Positions 50,573-60,009 are shown, numbered from the stretch's first letter. The stretch is 64,000 nt of DNA from Roseiarcus fermentans (GCF_003315135.1 NZ_QNRK01000010.1:120950-184949), one strand, 5' to 3'. Notes: generated by a model from the letters alone, not told the origin. Translations and numbers: made by a program.

Positions 50573-51040
50573 CTAATAGAGCTCGCCGATGACAATGCCG
50601 TCCGGATGCGCGGCCAACAACGATGTCTGCTGGAGAAACACACGTGAAGACATCCGCGTGCAGATTTTCGCCGAGACGCCCGGCGTCGCGAGAATGTTCA
50701 ATGTATAGATCCAGAATGTCGGAATGCCCAATACCCGAGCGAGGGCGAAGAAGGCGATCGCCGGGCCCGAGCCGGCCGATACGATCAGTTGAGGCCGTTC
50801 GCGGCGGAGAATTCGCCAGGCGCTGACGAAGTCCAGAACGATGCGAAACGGCCGCCTGAACGAGGTGTTCCCGATCCAGTAGCATGTCTGCCCGGCGAGC
50901 GCCGACGCCGTATCGGGCGCTTCGACCACAGCCCAGGCGACCCGATATTTCGACCACCAGGGCTCGAGCGCCAGAAGGTCGAGCAGAACCCCTCCGCTGC
51001 TCGAGACGAACAGGATCCGCTCGAGCGTGTCCGGGTTCAC
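50573..51040 (-). CDS. Alg14/PssD-like glycosyltransferase subunit
   Basis: A 155-residue protein with the Alg14-type pattern: ERILFVSSSGGVLLDLLAL (SSGG-type phosphate loop), YWIGNTSFRRP, RPQLIVSAGSGPAIAFFALA and FWIYTLNILATPGVSAKI. It would anchor and activate the Alg13/PssE-like half encoded directly downstream. The GTG start at 51040 overlaps the radical SAM stop (GTGA). The pair is typical of exopolysaccharide or capsule loci making a beta-linked disaccharide on undecaprenyl pyrophosphate; the sugar is unknown. Confidence 0.8.
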   Translation of the reverse strand: MNPDTLERILFVSSSGGVLLDLLALEPWWSKYRVAWAVVEAPDTASALAGQTCYWIGNTSFRRPFRIVLDFVSAWRILRRERPQLIVSAGSGPAIAFFALARVLGIPTFWIYTLNILATPGVSAKICTRMSSRVFLQQTSLLAAHPDGIVIGELY

Positions 51041-52218
51041 GCGGCGGACCTCCGTCTGACGGTTTTGCCCGAGGCGGAGCGGAAAAAGGCCGCGTCCCAG
51101 GACGTCCTGTCGGCGACCATGATCCGCTCGGAGGCCGCGCCGGCAAAAAGGGTGGGGCAACCGGCGCAGAAGCTGCTGTCCTGCTCTGCCGAGGCGCCCG
51201 GATCGATCGCCAGGCGCCGGAGGCGCCGATACGCGGGCGAGTTCCAGATCTCGAATATTCCCTGAGAGACATTGCCGACGTGCCGCGGATCGCCGCCTCG
51301 GCGATATTGCTCGCCGACGCGGTGATAGCAGCAGGGAATCACGTTTCCGTCGAATTTGACCTGCATGGCGAACCACGGCCAGGCGCAATGCGGAAACAAG
51401 TGCGGCTCGCGCGGGGCGCCGCCGCTGCAACGCGCGGGATCGAGATCGGCGTAATTATGGAGGTTTCCCCAGAATTCCGTAAACTGGTCGACGCCGCGGC
51501 TGCGGCACCACGCGGCGGCGTCGTCGACTTCGTCGGCGTTGTGTTGATACTTGATGAACTGGACTTCGACGTGCGGTCTTGTCTGCCCGGCAGCGCGTCG
51601 CAGGCGCAGGAGCCGTTCGAGGTTGTCGAGGACCAGGCTGATCTTTCCGCCCACGCGCGTGAGTTGGTACCGTTCCTGCCGCATGGAATCGACGCAGACC
51701 GTCAGGTTGGTCAGGCCGCTCCGGACGAGCGCCGCCAACCTGCGCTCCGACAGGGTCAAGCTGAAATTCGTGCTGACGTGAGAGTTGAGTCCGGCGGTCC
51801 CGGCGATGGCGCAGAACCGCGCCAGTTCCGGGTGCATGAGCGGATCGCCGACATAATAAAGCGCCACAGCGGCGGAATGTCCGGCGATCTGACGAATGAT
51901 CGATTCGTATTCCGAAACGGAAATGCGCTGGCGCTTGCTGAAGGATTGTTCGGACAGCGGGTCGGACGCGTCGTCGGACGGCGCCGCGTGCACACAATAG
52001 GTACAATGAAGATTGCAGGCCGGCGAAATATCGATCTTGACGAGGACCGGCCATGATCGAAGGCGCTCCAGCCGCAAGGCGAAACTCGCCGCCGCCGCCG
52101 CTCCGTTCCACATCTGCGCCGGCGACAATCCGCGCGTGAACCAATCGACCCGGCGCCAGGCGTTCCGCACCGAGACGAGGACAGAGTTTCCGCGCCAATC
52201 CTGGTGTATTCGTCGCAT
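51037..52218 (-). CDS. Radical SAM/SPASM-domain protein
   Basis: A 393-residue radical SAM enzyme. The 4Fe-4S site is ISPACNLHCTYCVHA (CxxxCxxC). The core includes ALYYVGDPLMHPELARF, where the glycine-rich strand reads VGDP instead of GGEP. The C-terminal SPASM-like region has FPHCAWPWFAMQVKFDGNVI, PCCYHR and SSFCAGCPTLF, probably ligating auxiliary clusters. ATG 52218 is chosen; a longer frame to 52302 has no recognised sequence. It overlaps the Alg14-like gene by 4 bases. Two radical SAM genes in one glycan locus is unusual. Substrate unknown. Confidence 0.85.
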   Translation of the reverse strand: MRRIHQDWRGNSVLVSVRNAWRRVDWFTRGLSPAQMWNGAAAAASFALRLERLRSWPVLVKIDISPACNLHCTYCVHAAPSDDASDPLSEQSFSKRQRISVSEYESIIRQIAGHSAAVALYYVGDPLMHPELARFCAIAGTAGLNSHVSTNFSLTLSERRLAALVRSGLTNLTVCVDSMRQERYQLTRVGGKISLVLDNLERLLRLRRAAGQTRPHVEVQFIKYQHNADEVDDAAAWCRSRGVDQFTEFWGNLHNYADLDPARCSGGAPREPHLFPHCAWPWFAMQVKFDGNVIPCCYHRVGEQYRRGGDPRHVGNVSQGIFEIWNSPAYRRLRRLAIDPGASAEQDSSFCAGCPTLFAGAASERIMVADRTSWDAAFFRSASGKTVRRRSAA

Positions 52219-52344
52219 AGCCCGGGTCCCACAAAATCTGCGCTCGCGAGACGTTTCGGCCGGCGTGTTCACATTTGTCGGAATGCGTGCGCGATGTTTC
52301 AAATTACCCGCGACAGGACAATTCTCGAAAGAGGACGGGAGAGG

Positions 52345-53532
52345 TCAGACGTCACGGCTGCTCAGACGGCTTATCTTTGCGGACGCCGCATGGAGTTCGG
52401 CGAACGCTTGAACAATCAGGTCACACTCGTAATCTTTCATATCGTTGTACACAGGCAGAGCGAGAATTCGGCTTGCTACATAGTCCGTCACCGGCAGAAG
52501 GTCATCGCGATGTCCCAGGTAGGGAGCGAGGCGATGGCACGGCGGACTGTAGTATTTCCGCACATGAAGATTTTCTTTTTGCAGGGCGGCGGCGACGTCG
52601 TCGCGATCCAGACCGAATGCCTCTTCATCGATCACCACGGGAAGGTACAGCCAGATCGGCTCCTGGCCCCGCGGCGCCTTCCCGACCAGGATCCCGGGGA
52701 TCGTTTCCAACCCCTCCCGCAGTCGCGCGACGGAACGCAACCGCACAGTTCTGGACGATTCGAACCCAGACCTTTGCTTCAGGCCGATCAGCGCGGACAC
52801 TTCCATCATCTTGCCGTTCAGCCCGACCTCGCTGAAGTCGCCCTCCGCGACCTGGCCAAAATTTCGTAGCGCGCGAGCGCGGCGCAGTATTGTCGGGTCT
52901 CTCGAGCATAGGGCGCCGCCCTCCATGCAGGAGAAGGCCTTGGTCGCGTGGAAGCTGAAAATCTGCGCGTCGCCAAAGGCCCCGACCGCGCGCCCGCCCA
53001 GTCGGGTCCCGAACGCCGCCGCGCTGTCATACAACACCCGGATGCGGCGATCCCTTCCGATTTCGTCGAGGTCTGCATAGTCACAAGCAATGCCGTACGG
53101 ATCGACAGCCAGAATAGCGACCGTCTTGTCGGTTATTTTCCGGCGGACGTCGTCCGGGTTGATCCGGAAGGTTCCATCGTCGAGGATGTCGGCAAACACC
53201 GGCGCTGCGCCCGACCAGCGAATTGCGTGAACAGTCGCAGGAAACGTGAATGCGGGAACGATCACCTCTCCGCCTTCGATTCCCGATGCTTTCAGCATGG
53301 TCAGGAGAGCGGTCTGTCCATTGCAAAAGACGAGCGTATCGGCTCCCAGATATTCGCTCAGCCAACGCTCGAATTCGACGACGAACGGACCGTTGTTGGT
53401 CACGCGACCCGAATCCAAAATTGTTTCAAGATCTGAAACCAGGTCTTCGACAGCGGGGAAAGCTGGACGAACGATGCGCAGGGGCGTCGCAAATAACGGT
53501 TCGCCCCCGAGCCAGGCTATCGTTTCACGCAT
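52345..53532 (-). CDS. DegT/DnrJ/EryC1-family sugar aminotransferase
   Basis: A 395-residue PLP enzyme probably transferring an amino group to a nucleotide-linked keto-sugar. The PLP lysine lies in FSFHATKAFSCMEGGALCS. Other landmarks are GRVTNNGPFVVEFERWLSEY, FCNGQTALLTML, VIVPAFTFPATVHAI, LAVDPYGIACDYADL and the late KYYSPPCHRLAPY. It heads the minus-strand block and precedes the radical SAM gene by 126 bases. Expected product: an amino-deoxy sugar for the surface glycan (inference). Confidence 0.9.
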   Translation of the reverse strand: MRETIAWLGGEPLFATPLRIVRPAFPAVEDLVSDLETILDSGRVTNNGPFVVEFERWLSEYLGADTLVFCNGQTALLTMLKASGIEGGEVIVPAFTFPATVHAIRWSGAAPVFADILDDGTFRINPDDVRRKITDKTVAILAVDPYGIACDYADLDEIGRDRRIRVLYDSAAAFGTRLGGRAVGAFGDAQIFSFHATKAFSCMEGGALCSRDPTILRRARALRNFGQVAEGDFSEVGLNGKMMEVSALIGLKQRSGFESSRTVRLRSVARLREGLETIPGILVGKAPRGQEPIWLYLPVVIDEEAFGLDRDDVAAALQKENLHVRKYYSPPCHRLAPYLGHRDDLLPVTDYVASRILALPVYNDMKDYECDLIVQAFAELHAASAKISRLSSRDV

Positions 53533-53885
53533 GCGCTCAATCCCCGGACTTAGAGGACGTCCCGAGTCTCCAGAGTGGTCATCCGACCATGCACGCGTCG
53601 CTCTGGCGGGATGGATAATGCCGAACTTTCTCGCGTTCGACAAGCCGGAGTGAAAACTATAGGCGGCCAAGGGCGCCGGCTGCACGCGCCGCCGCGCGCC
53701 TGGATATCGTCGTCGGCGGCGGCGGTCGGTCGTCGGAACGTCGCGGCCGGGCGCAGACCATGGGTCGGAGGCGAGGGCCGCCGACCCGCCCACGCGTGCG
53801 GTTCACGATCCGCAACGCCCGCTCCTTTTTGAATCCTCCCTCCGCCACGCTCGCGGGTCCGCCATCGGGGCCCCGCGGGCGCCCC
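53533..53885. other. Gene-free spacer between malic enzyme and the glycan block
   Basis: About 350 bases. The part near 53560-53660 is less GC-rich and should hold the promoter of the aminotransferase operon. The rest (53660-53885) is GC-rich with CGTCGG runs. No gene, terminator or operator could be supported. Confidence 0.4.
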
Positions 53886-56165
53886 CTACCGTCCGGTGCG
53901 CTGCGAGGCGTCGACGGCGGCGAGCGCCGCCATGTTGACGATCCGGCGCACGGTCGCCGAGGGGGTGAGGACGTGGGCGGTCTTCGCGGCGCCCAAGAGG
54001 ATGCCGCCGATGGTGACGCCGTTGCCGGCCGCCATGCGCAAGAGATTGTAGGAGATGTTGGCGGCGTCCAGGTTCGGCATGACGAGCACGTTGGCCGGAC
54101 CGACGAAGCCGGAATCCGGCATGGCGCTGTCGAGGATATCCTGCGACAGCGCGGCCGAGCCGCGCATCTCGCCCTCGACCGCGAGATCGGGATTCCGCTG
54201 CCGGACCAGTTCGCGCGCCTGGCGCATCTTGCGCGCCGAGGGCAGGTTCGAAGTGCCGAAGCTCGAGTGCGACAGGAGCGCGACCCGCGGCGTCACGCCG
54301 AAGCGGCGCACCTCCTCGGCGGCCAGGAGGGCGATCTCGGCGACCTGCTCGGCGTTCGGGTCGGCGTTGTAATGCGTGTCGCAGATGAACAGCTGATGCT
54401 GGGGCAGCACCAGCATCTGCATGACCGCGAGCGTCCGCACGCCCGGGCGCATGCCGATCACGTCGCGGATCGCGTTCAGATGATCCCAGGTGCGGCCGAA
54501 CACGCCGCACAGCATCGCGTCGCCCTCGCCGCTTTGCAGGAGCGTCGCGGCCAGGAGCGACGAGTTGTTGCGCATCTGCGACAAGGCCAGCGCGCCCGAG
54601 ACGCCGTCGCGCTTGCGCGCCGCGTAATAGAGGTCGGCCGCCCGGGTGTAGACCTGTGGGTCCTGCGGATCGATGATCCGGACGTCGCGACCGGGTTCCA
54701 GCCTGAGGTCGAGCGCCTTGATCTTGCGCTCGATCACGCTCGCCCGGCCGAGCAGCAGCGGCGTCGCGATGTGCTCGTCGACGACGATCTGGGCGGCGCG
54801 CAGCACGCGATCGTCCTCGCCCTCGGCGAGAATGACCGTCTTGCCGGCGCGGCGGGCGCGCGCGAACACCGGCTCCATGGCGTGGCCCGAGCGGTAGACG
54901 AGCTTGTCGAGCTTCTGCCGGTAGCCGTCGAGGTCGAGGATCGGCCGGCGCGCCACGCCGCTGTCGGCCGCCGCCCTCGCGACCGCCGGGGCGACGCTGG
55001 TGATCAGGCGCGGGTCGAACGGCTTGGGGATGAGATAGTCGCGGCCGAAGCGCAGGTCCTCGCCCTTGTAGGCGTCGGCGACCGCTTCCGGCACTTCGGC
55101 GCGCGCGAGTTCGGCGATGGCGTGGGCGGCGGCGACCTTCATCGCCTCGTTGATGGTGGTGGCGCCGCAATCGAGCGCGCCGCGGAAGATGAACGGGAAA
55201 CAGAGCACGTTGTTGATCTGGTTGGGATAGTCCGAGCGGCCGGTGCCGATGATCGCGTCGGGGCGGGCGGCGACGGCGTCCTCGGGCCGGATCTCGGGAT
55301 CGGGATTGGCCATCGCGAAGATCAGCGGGTCGCGCGCCATCGCCTTGATCATCGCGCCGGTGAGGACGCCCGGCGCGGAGAGACCGAGAAAGACGTCCGC
55401 CCCCACCACCGCCTCGGCCAGCGTCCGGGCGGAGGTCGCGTTGGCGTAGCGCGCCTTGTTCTCTTCGAGCGGTCCCGGCCGTCCCGGATAGACGACGCCG
55501 GAGCGGTCGACGATCAGCACCTTCTTCGGATCGAGCCCGAGCCGCACCGCGAGGTCGATACAGGCGATGGCGGCGGCGCCGGCGCCCGAGCAGACGAGCT
55601 TTACGTCCGCGATGTCTTTCCCGACCAGCTTCAGGCCGTTGACGATGGCGGCGGACGCGACGATCGCGGTGCCGTGCTGGTCGTCGTGAAAGACCGGGAT
55701 GTTCATCCGCTCGCGGAGTTTCTTCTCGATGTAGAAGCACTCCGGCGCCTTGATGTCCTCGAGGTTGATGCCGCCGAAGGTCGGCTCGAGGCGGGCGATG
55801 GTCTCGATCAGCGCGTCCGGATCGTTTTCCGCCAGCTCGATGTCGAAGACGTCGATGCCGGCGAATTTCTTGAACAGGCACCCCTTGCCCTCCATCACCG
55901 GCTTGCCGGCGAGCGGGCCGATGTTGCCGAGGCCGAGCACCGCTGTGCCGTTGGTGACGACGGCGACCAGGTTGCTGCGGGCGGTCAGTTCGTCCGCCTG
56001 GGCGGGATCGGCGACGATCGCCATGCAGGCCTCGGCGACGCCCGGCGAATAGGCCAGCGCGAGGTCGCGTTGCGTCACCATCGACTTGGTCGGCGTGACC
56101 GAGATTTTCCCCGGCGTCGGCAGCCGATGATATTCGAGGGCGGCTTCCCTGAGATCGCTCGTCAT
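53886..56165 (-). CDS. maeB: NADP-dependent malic enzyme with phosphotransacetylase-like domain (MaeB type)
   Basis: A 759-residue two-domain enzyme converting malate to pyruvate and CO2. The malic domain (about 15-150) has the Tyr-containing [12 protein letters not shown] and the [19 protein letters not shown] segment. The NAD(P) domain has [12 protein letters not shown] and [12 protein letters not shown]. The C-terminal half (about 430-759) resembles phosphate acetyltransferase ([39 protein letters not shown]) but in this family is regulatory and binds acetyl-CoA. Length and architecture match Rhizobiales Dme/Tme; which cofactor is preferred cannot be told. The start is ATG 56165. Confidence 0.94.
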   Translation of the reverse strand: MTSDLREAALEYHRLPTPGKISVTPTKSMVTQRDLALAYSPGVAEACMAIVADPAQADELTARSNLVAVVTNGTAVLGLGNIGPLAGKPVMEGKGCLFKKFAGIDVFDIELAENDPDALIETIARLEPTFGGINLEDIKAPECFYIEKKLRERMNIPVFHDDQHGTAIVASAAIVNGLKLVGKDIADVKLVCSGAGAAAIACIDLAVRLGLDPKKVLIVDRSGVVYPGRPGPLEENKARYANATSARTLAEAVVGADVFLGLSAPGVLTGAMIKAMARDPLIFAMANPDPEIRPEDAVAARPDAIIGTGRSDYPNQINNVLCFPFIFRGALDCGATTINEAMKVAAAHAIAELARAEVPEAVADAYKGEDLRFGRDYLIPKPFDPRLITSVAPAVARAAADSGVARRPILDLDGYRQKLDKLVYRSGHAMEPVFARARRAGKTVILAEGEDDRVLRAAQIVVDEHIATPLLLGRASVIERKIKALDLRLEPGRDVRIIDPQDPQVYTRAADLYYAARKRDGVSGALALSQMRNNSSLLAATLLQSGEGDAMLCGVFGRTWDHLNAIRDVIGMRPGVRTLAVMQMLVLPQHQLFICDTHYNADPNAEQVAEIALLAAEEVRRFGVTPRVALLSHSSFGTSNLPSARKMRQARELVRQRNPDLAVEGEMRGSAALSQDILDSAMPDSGFVGPANVLVMPNLDAANISYNLLRMAAGNGVTIGGILLGAAKTAHVLTPSATVRRIVNMAALAAVDASQRTGR

Positions 56166-56585
56166 TGTCGTGTTCCCCGTGGCGCGCGCGAAACGACATA
56201 GGCCGTCGCCGGTGACGCGCGCGTGACCTCTTAGGACCTTGCGAGAGTCGAGGGAACCGGCGGACGAGCCCCGGCTCTGCGTCGCAAAGCCGCGCGCCGC
56301 CGCCCACTCGTTATCGAAAGCCGACGGTCGCGGGACCCAAGGGGAGGACCGAACCGGAGGTCGAGCCAACGGCGGGGGTCTTGGAGCGGCCGCGCACCGC
56401 CGAACGCGGCGCCCTTGCATGCCCGGCCGGCGACGAGCCGGGACGGCCGGGTCGCGACTTCCTGTCCCGCGCCCGCGATTTCGAAGCCAGCCGTCTCCGT
56501 TTCTGCCGAACCCGGGGCCAGGCCCGAGATCGCGCCCCGATCGAGGCGCTGCGCCGGCGCTCCGCCATTCGCGGCCACACCTCGC
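56166..56585. other. Divergent spacer before the arsR promoter
   Basis: About 420 bases of GC-rich sequence with no supported gene. The end near 56580 becomes AT-rich where the arsR promoter starts. Confidence 0.4.
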
Positions 56586-56640
56586 TTGACAGAGGCATAA
56601 CCATTCGGTTATGTGACGATTCATAATCCTTTGGTTATCG
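56586..56640 (+). promoter_or_regulatory. Promoter and operator of the ArsR/SRPBCC pair
   Basis: TTGACA (56586-56591) and TTATGT (56609-56614) are separated by exactly 17 bases. An inverted repeat CATAACC-ATTC-GGTTATG (56596-56613) covers the spacer and -10 region. A second, imperfect copy (ATAATCC-TTT-GGTTAT, 56623-56638) follows directly. The arrangement fits ArsR-type autorepression. Confidence 0.75.
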
Positions 56641-56647
56641 ATGCTGC

Positions 56648-56971
56648 ATGCCCAACGATCACGATATTCTGTTCAAAACGCTCTCCGATCCGACCCGGCG
56701 CGGGATCTTCGAGCGATTGTGCCGCGAAGGCGAGCAGACCGTTGCTGCGCTAACGGCAGGGGCCGGCGTTTCTCAGCCTGCGGTTTCGAAACATCTCGGT
56801 CTGCTGAAGCAGGCCAGCCTGGTGCGCGACCGCCGCCAGGGACGAGAGACCCACTACAGGGCCGAGCTTGCCGCGCTCACTCCCCTGGTCGACTGGGCGA
56901 CCCAGTTGCCGGGCTTCTGGCGGAACCGATTCGACGATCTCGAAGACTTGTTGAAGAGGATGGATCAATGA
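56648..56971 (+). CDS. ArsR-family transcriptional regulator
   Basis: A 107-residue winged-helix protein. Landmarks are ILFKTLSDPTRRGIFERLC, the recognition helix GVSQPAVSKHLGLLKQASLV and the wing VRDRRQGRETHYR. There is no ELCVCDL-type metal site, so it is of the non-metal subgroup that typically precedes an SRPBCC/AHSA1 gene, as here (ATGA overlap). It probably represses its own operon through the inverted repeats just upstream. Confidence 0.93.
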   Translation: MPNDHDILFKTLSDPTRRGIFERLCREGEQTVAALTAGAGVSQPAVSKHLGLLKQASLVRDRRQGRETHYRAELAALTPLVDWATQLPGFWRNRFDDLEDLLKRMDQ

Positions 56972-57378
56972 CCAACGCGCCGACAGAAACGCTCTCCGTC
57001 ACCGTCGAACGTGAGGTTGCGCATCCGCCGGAGAAAGTCTGGCGCGCCCTGACCCAGCCCCATCTGATTGAGGCGTGGCTGATGAAGACCGATTTCCAAC
57101 CAGTCGTGGGCGACCGTTTCCAATTTCGCGCGGATTGGGGGAACGTCGACGGCCAAGTCCTTGTCGTGGAGCCGAACAAGACGCTGTCCTACCGATGGGA
57201 CGCGTATGGGCTCGCGAGCATCGTCACGTGGACCCTGACATCGACAAGCACAGGGACGCTTCTGCGCATGGAGCAGTCGGGCTTCCGGCCGGATCAGCAG
57301 CAGGCCTACAATGGCGCCGAGGCCGGGTGGCCGCGCTTCTTTGCCGCGCTCGAGCAAGTCCTGGGTCGGGCGAAGTGA
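56968..57378 (+). CDS. SRPBCC/AHSA1-domain protein
   Basis: A 136-residue START-like (Bet v 1 fold) protein: VEREVAHPPEKVWRALTQPH, FQPVVGDRFQFRADWG, VVEPNKTLSYRWD and the C-terminal GWPRFFAALEQVLG helix. Family members bind small hydrophobic ligands; this one is co-translated with an ArsR regulator, a very common pairing whose ligand is unknown. A REP-like repeat follows 55 bases after the stop. Confidence 0.9.
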   Translation: MTNAPTETLSVTVEREVAHPPEKVWRALTQPHLIEAWLMKTDFQPVVGDRFQFRADWGNVDGQVLVVEPNKTLSYRWDAYGLASIVTWTLTSTSTGTLLRMEQSGFRPDQQQAYNGAEAGWPRFFAALEQVLGRAK

Positions 57379-57433
57379 ATTTACAACCAGGCGCACGGAT
57401 CGAACGCGAAATACGGTCGCTGTATTCACTAGG

Positions 57434-57543
57434 GTAGGATGAATTGAGGTCCGTCATTGCGAGCCGAAGGCGAGGCAATCCATGGCGCGCAGCGTCCCGC
57501 CGTGTATTGCTTCGCTTCGCTCGCAACGACGGCGATGCTCTAG
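57434..57543. repeat. Dispersed REP-like repeat, copy 2
   Basis: Shares TAGGATGAATTGAGGTCCGT-type sequence, TTGCGAGCCGAAGGCGA and CAATCCATGGCG with the copy at 46686, but is about 40 bases shorter in the middle. The last bases overlap the stop codon of the minus-strand gene that ends at 57540. Confidence 0.8.
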
Positions 57544-57926
57544 AGCTGAGCTTCGATCGCGGCCTTGTCGATGACCGACCAGACCTGGGCGATTTTGCCG
57601 TCGCGAAATTCGTAAATGACATTCTCGCAAAAGGAGATGCGCTTGCCATTGACGGGGAGGCCGAAAAACAGGCCTTTTGGCGCACAGTCGAAGCGCAGAC
57701 GGCTGGCCACGCGGGGCGCTTCGGCGACGAGGATTTCAATCTGGAAACAGAGATCAGGAATGGCGTCGAAATCGGCTTCCAGCATCGCCCGGTAGCCCGT
57801 CAGCCCAAAAGGGCGATCGTTGTGGCGGACATCGTGGTGAACAAAGCCGGCAAGCTGATTCCAGTCCTGCCTGTTCAGGCAGGCGATGTACGCCTGGTAC
57901 AAGGTTGAGAGATTTGGCTCGGCCAC
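57540..57926 (-). CDS. SnoaL-like polyketide cyclase family protein
   Basis: A 128-residue NTF2-like protein of the ester-cyclase/SnoaL group. Landmarks are YQAYIACLNRQDWNQLAGFV, HHDVRHNDRPFGLTGYRAM, DFDAIPDLCFQIEILVAE, RFDCAPKGLFFGLPVNGK and YEFRDGKIAQVWSVIDK. GTG 57926 is chosen because AAGGGAG lies just upstream. The stop codon is inside the edge of a REP-like repeat, which may have reset the C terminus. Catalytic role or ligand is unknown. Confidence 0.82.
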   Translation of the reverse strand: MAEPNLSTLYQAYIACLNRQDWNQLAGFVHHDVRHNDRPFGLTGYRAMLEADFDAIPDLCFQIEILVAEAPRVASRLRFDCAPKGLFFGLPVNGKRISFCENVIYEFRDGKIAQVWSVIDKAAIEAQL

Positions 57927-57978
57927 CGCAGAACTCCCTTCCAGTCGGAGAGCCAACGCGAGCTCGGGGGCGTCCTCG

Positions 57979-59106
57979 CTAGTAGACCACCACGCTGCGA
58001 ATCCCCTCGCCGGCATGCATGAGCTCGAAACCCTTGTTGATCTCGTCGAGCGTGAGCTTCGCCGTGATCATCGGGTCGATCTCGATCTTGCCAGCCAGGT
58101 ACCAGTCGACGATCTTCGGCACGTCGGTGCGGCCGCGCGCGCCGCCGAAGGCGGTGCCCTTCCAGACCCGGCCGGTGACGAGCTGGAACGGCCGGGTGGA
58201 GATCTCCTTTCCCGCGCCCGCGACGCCGATCACGATCGACTGGCCCCAGCCGCGGTGGCAGGCCTCCAGCGCCTGGCGCATGACGGTCGTGTTGCCGGTG
58301 CAGTCGAAGGTGTAGTCGGCCCCGCCGATCTGGTCGGCGCCGCGCTTCGTGAGGTTCACGAGATAAGGCACGAGGTCGCCGCCGACCTCGTTCGGGTTGA
58401 CGAAATGCGTCATCCCGAACCGTTCGCCCCACGGCTTCTTCGCGTTGTTGAGGTCGACGCCGATGATCATGTCGGCGCCGGCGAGGCGCAGGCCCTGGAT
58501 GACATTGAGGCCGATGCCGCCGAGGCCGAATACGATTCCCGTCGCGCCCTGCTCGACCTTGGCCGTGTTGATGACGGCGCCGATGCCCGTGGTGACGCCG
58601 CAGCCGATGTAGCAGATGGTGTCGAACGGCGCGTCGGGGTTGACCTTGGCGACCGCGATTTCCGGCAGCACGGTGAAGTTGGAGAAGGTCGAGCAGCCCA
58701 TGTAGTGGAAGATCGTCTCGCCGCCGCAGGAGAAGCGCGAGGTTCCGTCGGGCATCAGCCCCTGTCCCTGGGTCGTGCGGATTGCGGTGCAGAGGTTGGT
58801 CTTGCGCGACAGGCACGACGGGCACTGCCGGCATTCGGGGGTGTAGAGCGGGATGACGTGGTCGCCCTTCCGGAGCGTGGTCACGCCCGGCCCGACGTCG
58901 ACCACGATTCCGGCGCCCTCGTGGCCGAGGATCGAGGGAAACAGCCCCTCCGGATCGGCGCCGGACAGGGTGAATTCGTCGGTGTGGCAGATGCCGGTCG
59001 CCTTGACCTCGATCAGAACCTCGCCCGCGCGCGGCCCCTCGAGGTCGACCTCGGTCACTTCGAGCGGCTTTCCGGCGGCGACGGCGATGGCGGCGCGGGT
59101 CTTCAT
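57979..59106 (-). CDS. frmA: S-(hydroxymethyl)glutathione dehydrogenase (class III alcohol dehydrogenase)
   Basis: A 375-residue zinc enzyme oxidising the glutathione adduct of formaldehyde, and reducing S-nitrosoglutathione. The catalytic zinc site appears in ATGICHTDEFTLSG and GHEGAGIV. The structural zinc cysteines appear in PECRQCPSCLSRKTNLC. The nucleotide fold is VFGLGGIGLNVIQGLRLAGA, and class III markers are GGARGRTDVPKIV and CDTICYIGCGVTTGIG-like sequence. The conserved Arg for glutathione is in AIRTTQGQGLMP. Start at ATG 59106. It fits formaldehyde detoxification in a methylotrophy-capable lineage (inference). Confidence 0.94.
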   Translation of the reverse strand: MKTRAAIAVAAGKPLEVTEVDLEGPRAGEVLIEVKATGICHTDEFTLSGADPEGLFPSILGHEGAGIVVDVGPGVTTLRKGDHVIPLYTPECRQCPSCLSRKTNLCTAIRTTQGQGLMPDGTSRFSCGGETIFHYMGCSTFSNFTVLPEIAVAKVNPDAPFDTICYIGCGVTTGIGAVINTAKVEQGATGIVFGLGGIGLNVIQGLRLAGADMIIGVDLNNAKKPWGERFGMTHFVNPNEVGGDLVPYLVNLTKRGADQIGGADYTFDCTGNTTVMRQALEACHRGWGQSIVIGVAGAGKEISTRPFQLVTGRVWKGTAFGGARGRTDVPKIVDWYLAGKIEIDPMITAKLTLDEINKGFELMHAGEGIRSVVVY

Positions 59107-59180
59107 CTGGTTGGCTCCCCTCTGGATCGCCGGCATTTAAGCCGAGCGGCGGCGTCTCGGCTAGGGGACCCGCGCTTGCG

Positions 59181-59212
59181 CCGTCAATGCGAGCGAAGCG
59201 TGGCGATGACGG
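59181..59212. repeat. Short REP-like fragment
   Basis: CCGTCAATGCGAGCGAAGCG followed by TGGCGATGACGG forms an imperfect hairpin (CCGTCA with TGACGG). It resembles the core of the repeats at 46686 and 57434 and may be a degraded relative. Confidence 0.45.
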
Positions 59213-59295
59213 CGTTCCGCGGCGCCCGTCTCGGCGGTCGCGCCGCGCCGATTTCGTCACACATGCGCCCCGAGAGCCGTGCTAGGGACAGGCCA

Positions 59296-59877
59296 ATGGA
59301 CACTTTCGCTCTCGCCACCCTCTCCATCTGCGGCCTGCAGGAACTCGACGCCTTCGCCGCGCGCGACGTCACCAACGTTCTGTCGCTGCTCGATCCCGGC
59401 ACGCCCGAACCGTCCGCCTTCCTGGCCTATGGCGCGCCCGCGCGGACGACGCTCTATTTTCACGACGCGATCGAGCCCGCGCCCGACGTCGTCCTGCCGA
59501 CGGCGGCCGACATCGACACGATCCTCGCCTTCGCCCGCGACGCCGGCGACGTGCGCCACCTGCTGATTCACTGCCACATGGGGATCTCGCGCTCGACCGC
59601 GGCCATGCTGATGGTGATGGCGCAGGCTTTTCCCGACGAATCCGAGGAGGCGCTCGCCGACCGGCTGATCGCGATCCGCCCGCAGGCCTGGCCGAACGCC
59701 CGCATGATCGGGCTGGCGGACGAGCGCCTCGGCCGCGAAGGCCGCCTGACCGCCGCCGCCGGCGGCCTCTACGCCCGGCATCTGGCCGCGCGGCCCGTTC
59801 TGGGCGAAGCGATGACGAAGATGGACCGGGCGCGCGAGGTGGAGCTCGGCCGGCGGATTCTCGCCGAGACGCGATAG
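59296..59877 (+). CDS. Tyrosine/dual-specificity phosphatase-like protein
   Basis: A 193-residue protein with the cysteine-phosphatase P-loop HCHMGISRSTAAM (HCx5RS). An upstream loop includes YFHDAIEPAPDV with a possible general-acid Asp. The remaining sequence is helical. Rhizobiales genomes often encode this short form annotated as protein-tyrosine phosphatase; substrates are unknown. ATG 59296 is the first methionine after a weak ribosome-binding site (AGGGACAGG). Confidence 0.85.
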   Translation: MDTFALATLSICGLQELDAFAARDVTNVLSLLDPGTPEPSAFLAYGAPARTTLYFHDAIEPAPDVVLPTAADIDTILAFARDAGDVRHLLIHCHMGISRSTAAMLMVMAQAFPDESEEALADRLIAIRPQAWPNARMIGLADERLGREGRLTAAAGGLYARHLAARPVLGEAMTKMDRAREVELGRRILAETR

Positions 59878-60009
59878 TCTGGCGGGCGGCGCTGGAGCCG
59901 CGCTCGCCAGGCGCGGGGCGCGGCCGGCGGCCGGGCCTACGCCGCCGCCCGCGATCCAGCGACACTCGGCCCGCGGCGGCGGGCCCGCCGGGCCCGCCAA
60001 AACCGTCCG

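Noticed and set aside
59930..60005. GC-palindromes after the phosphatase gene as terminator
   Set aside because: Several overlapping GGCCCGCC palindromes exist but none forms a single clear stem-loop; the region is too GC-repetitive to call.
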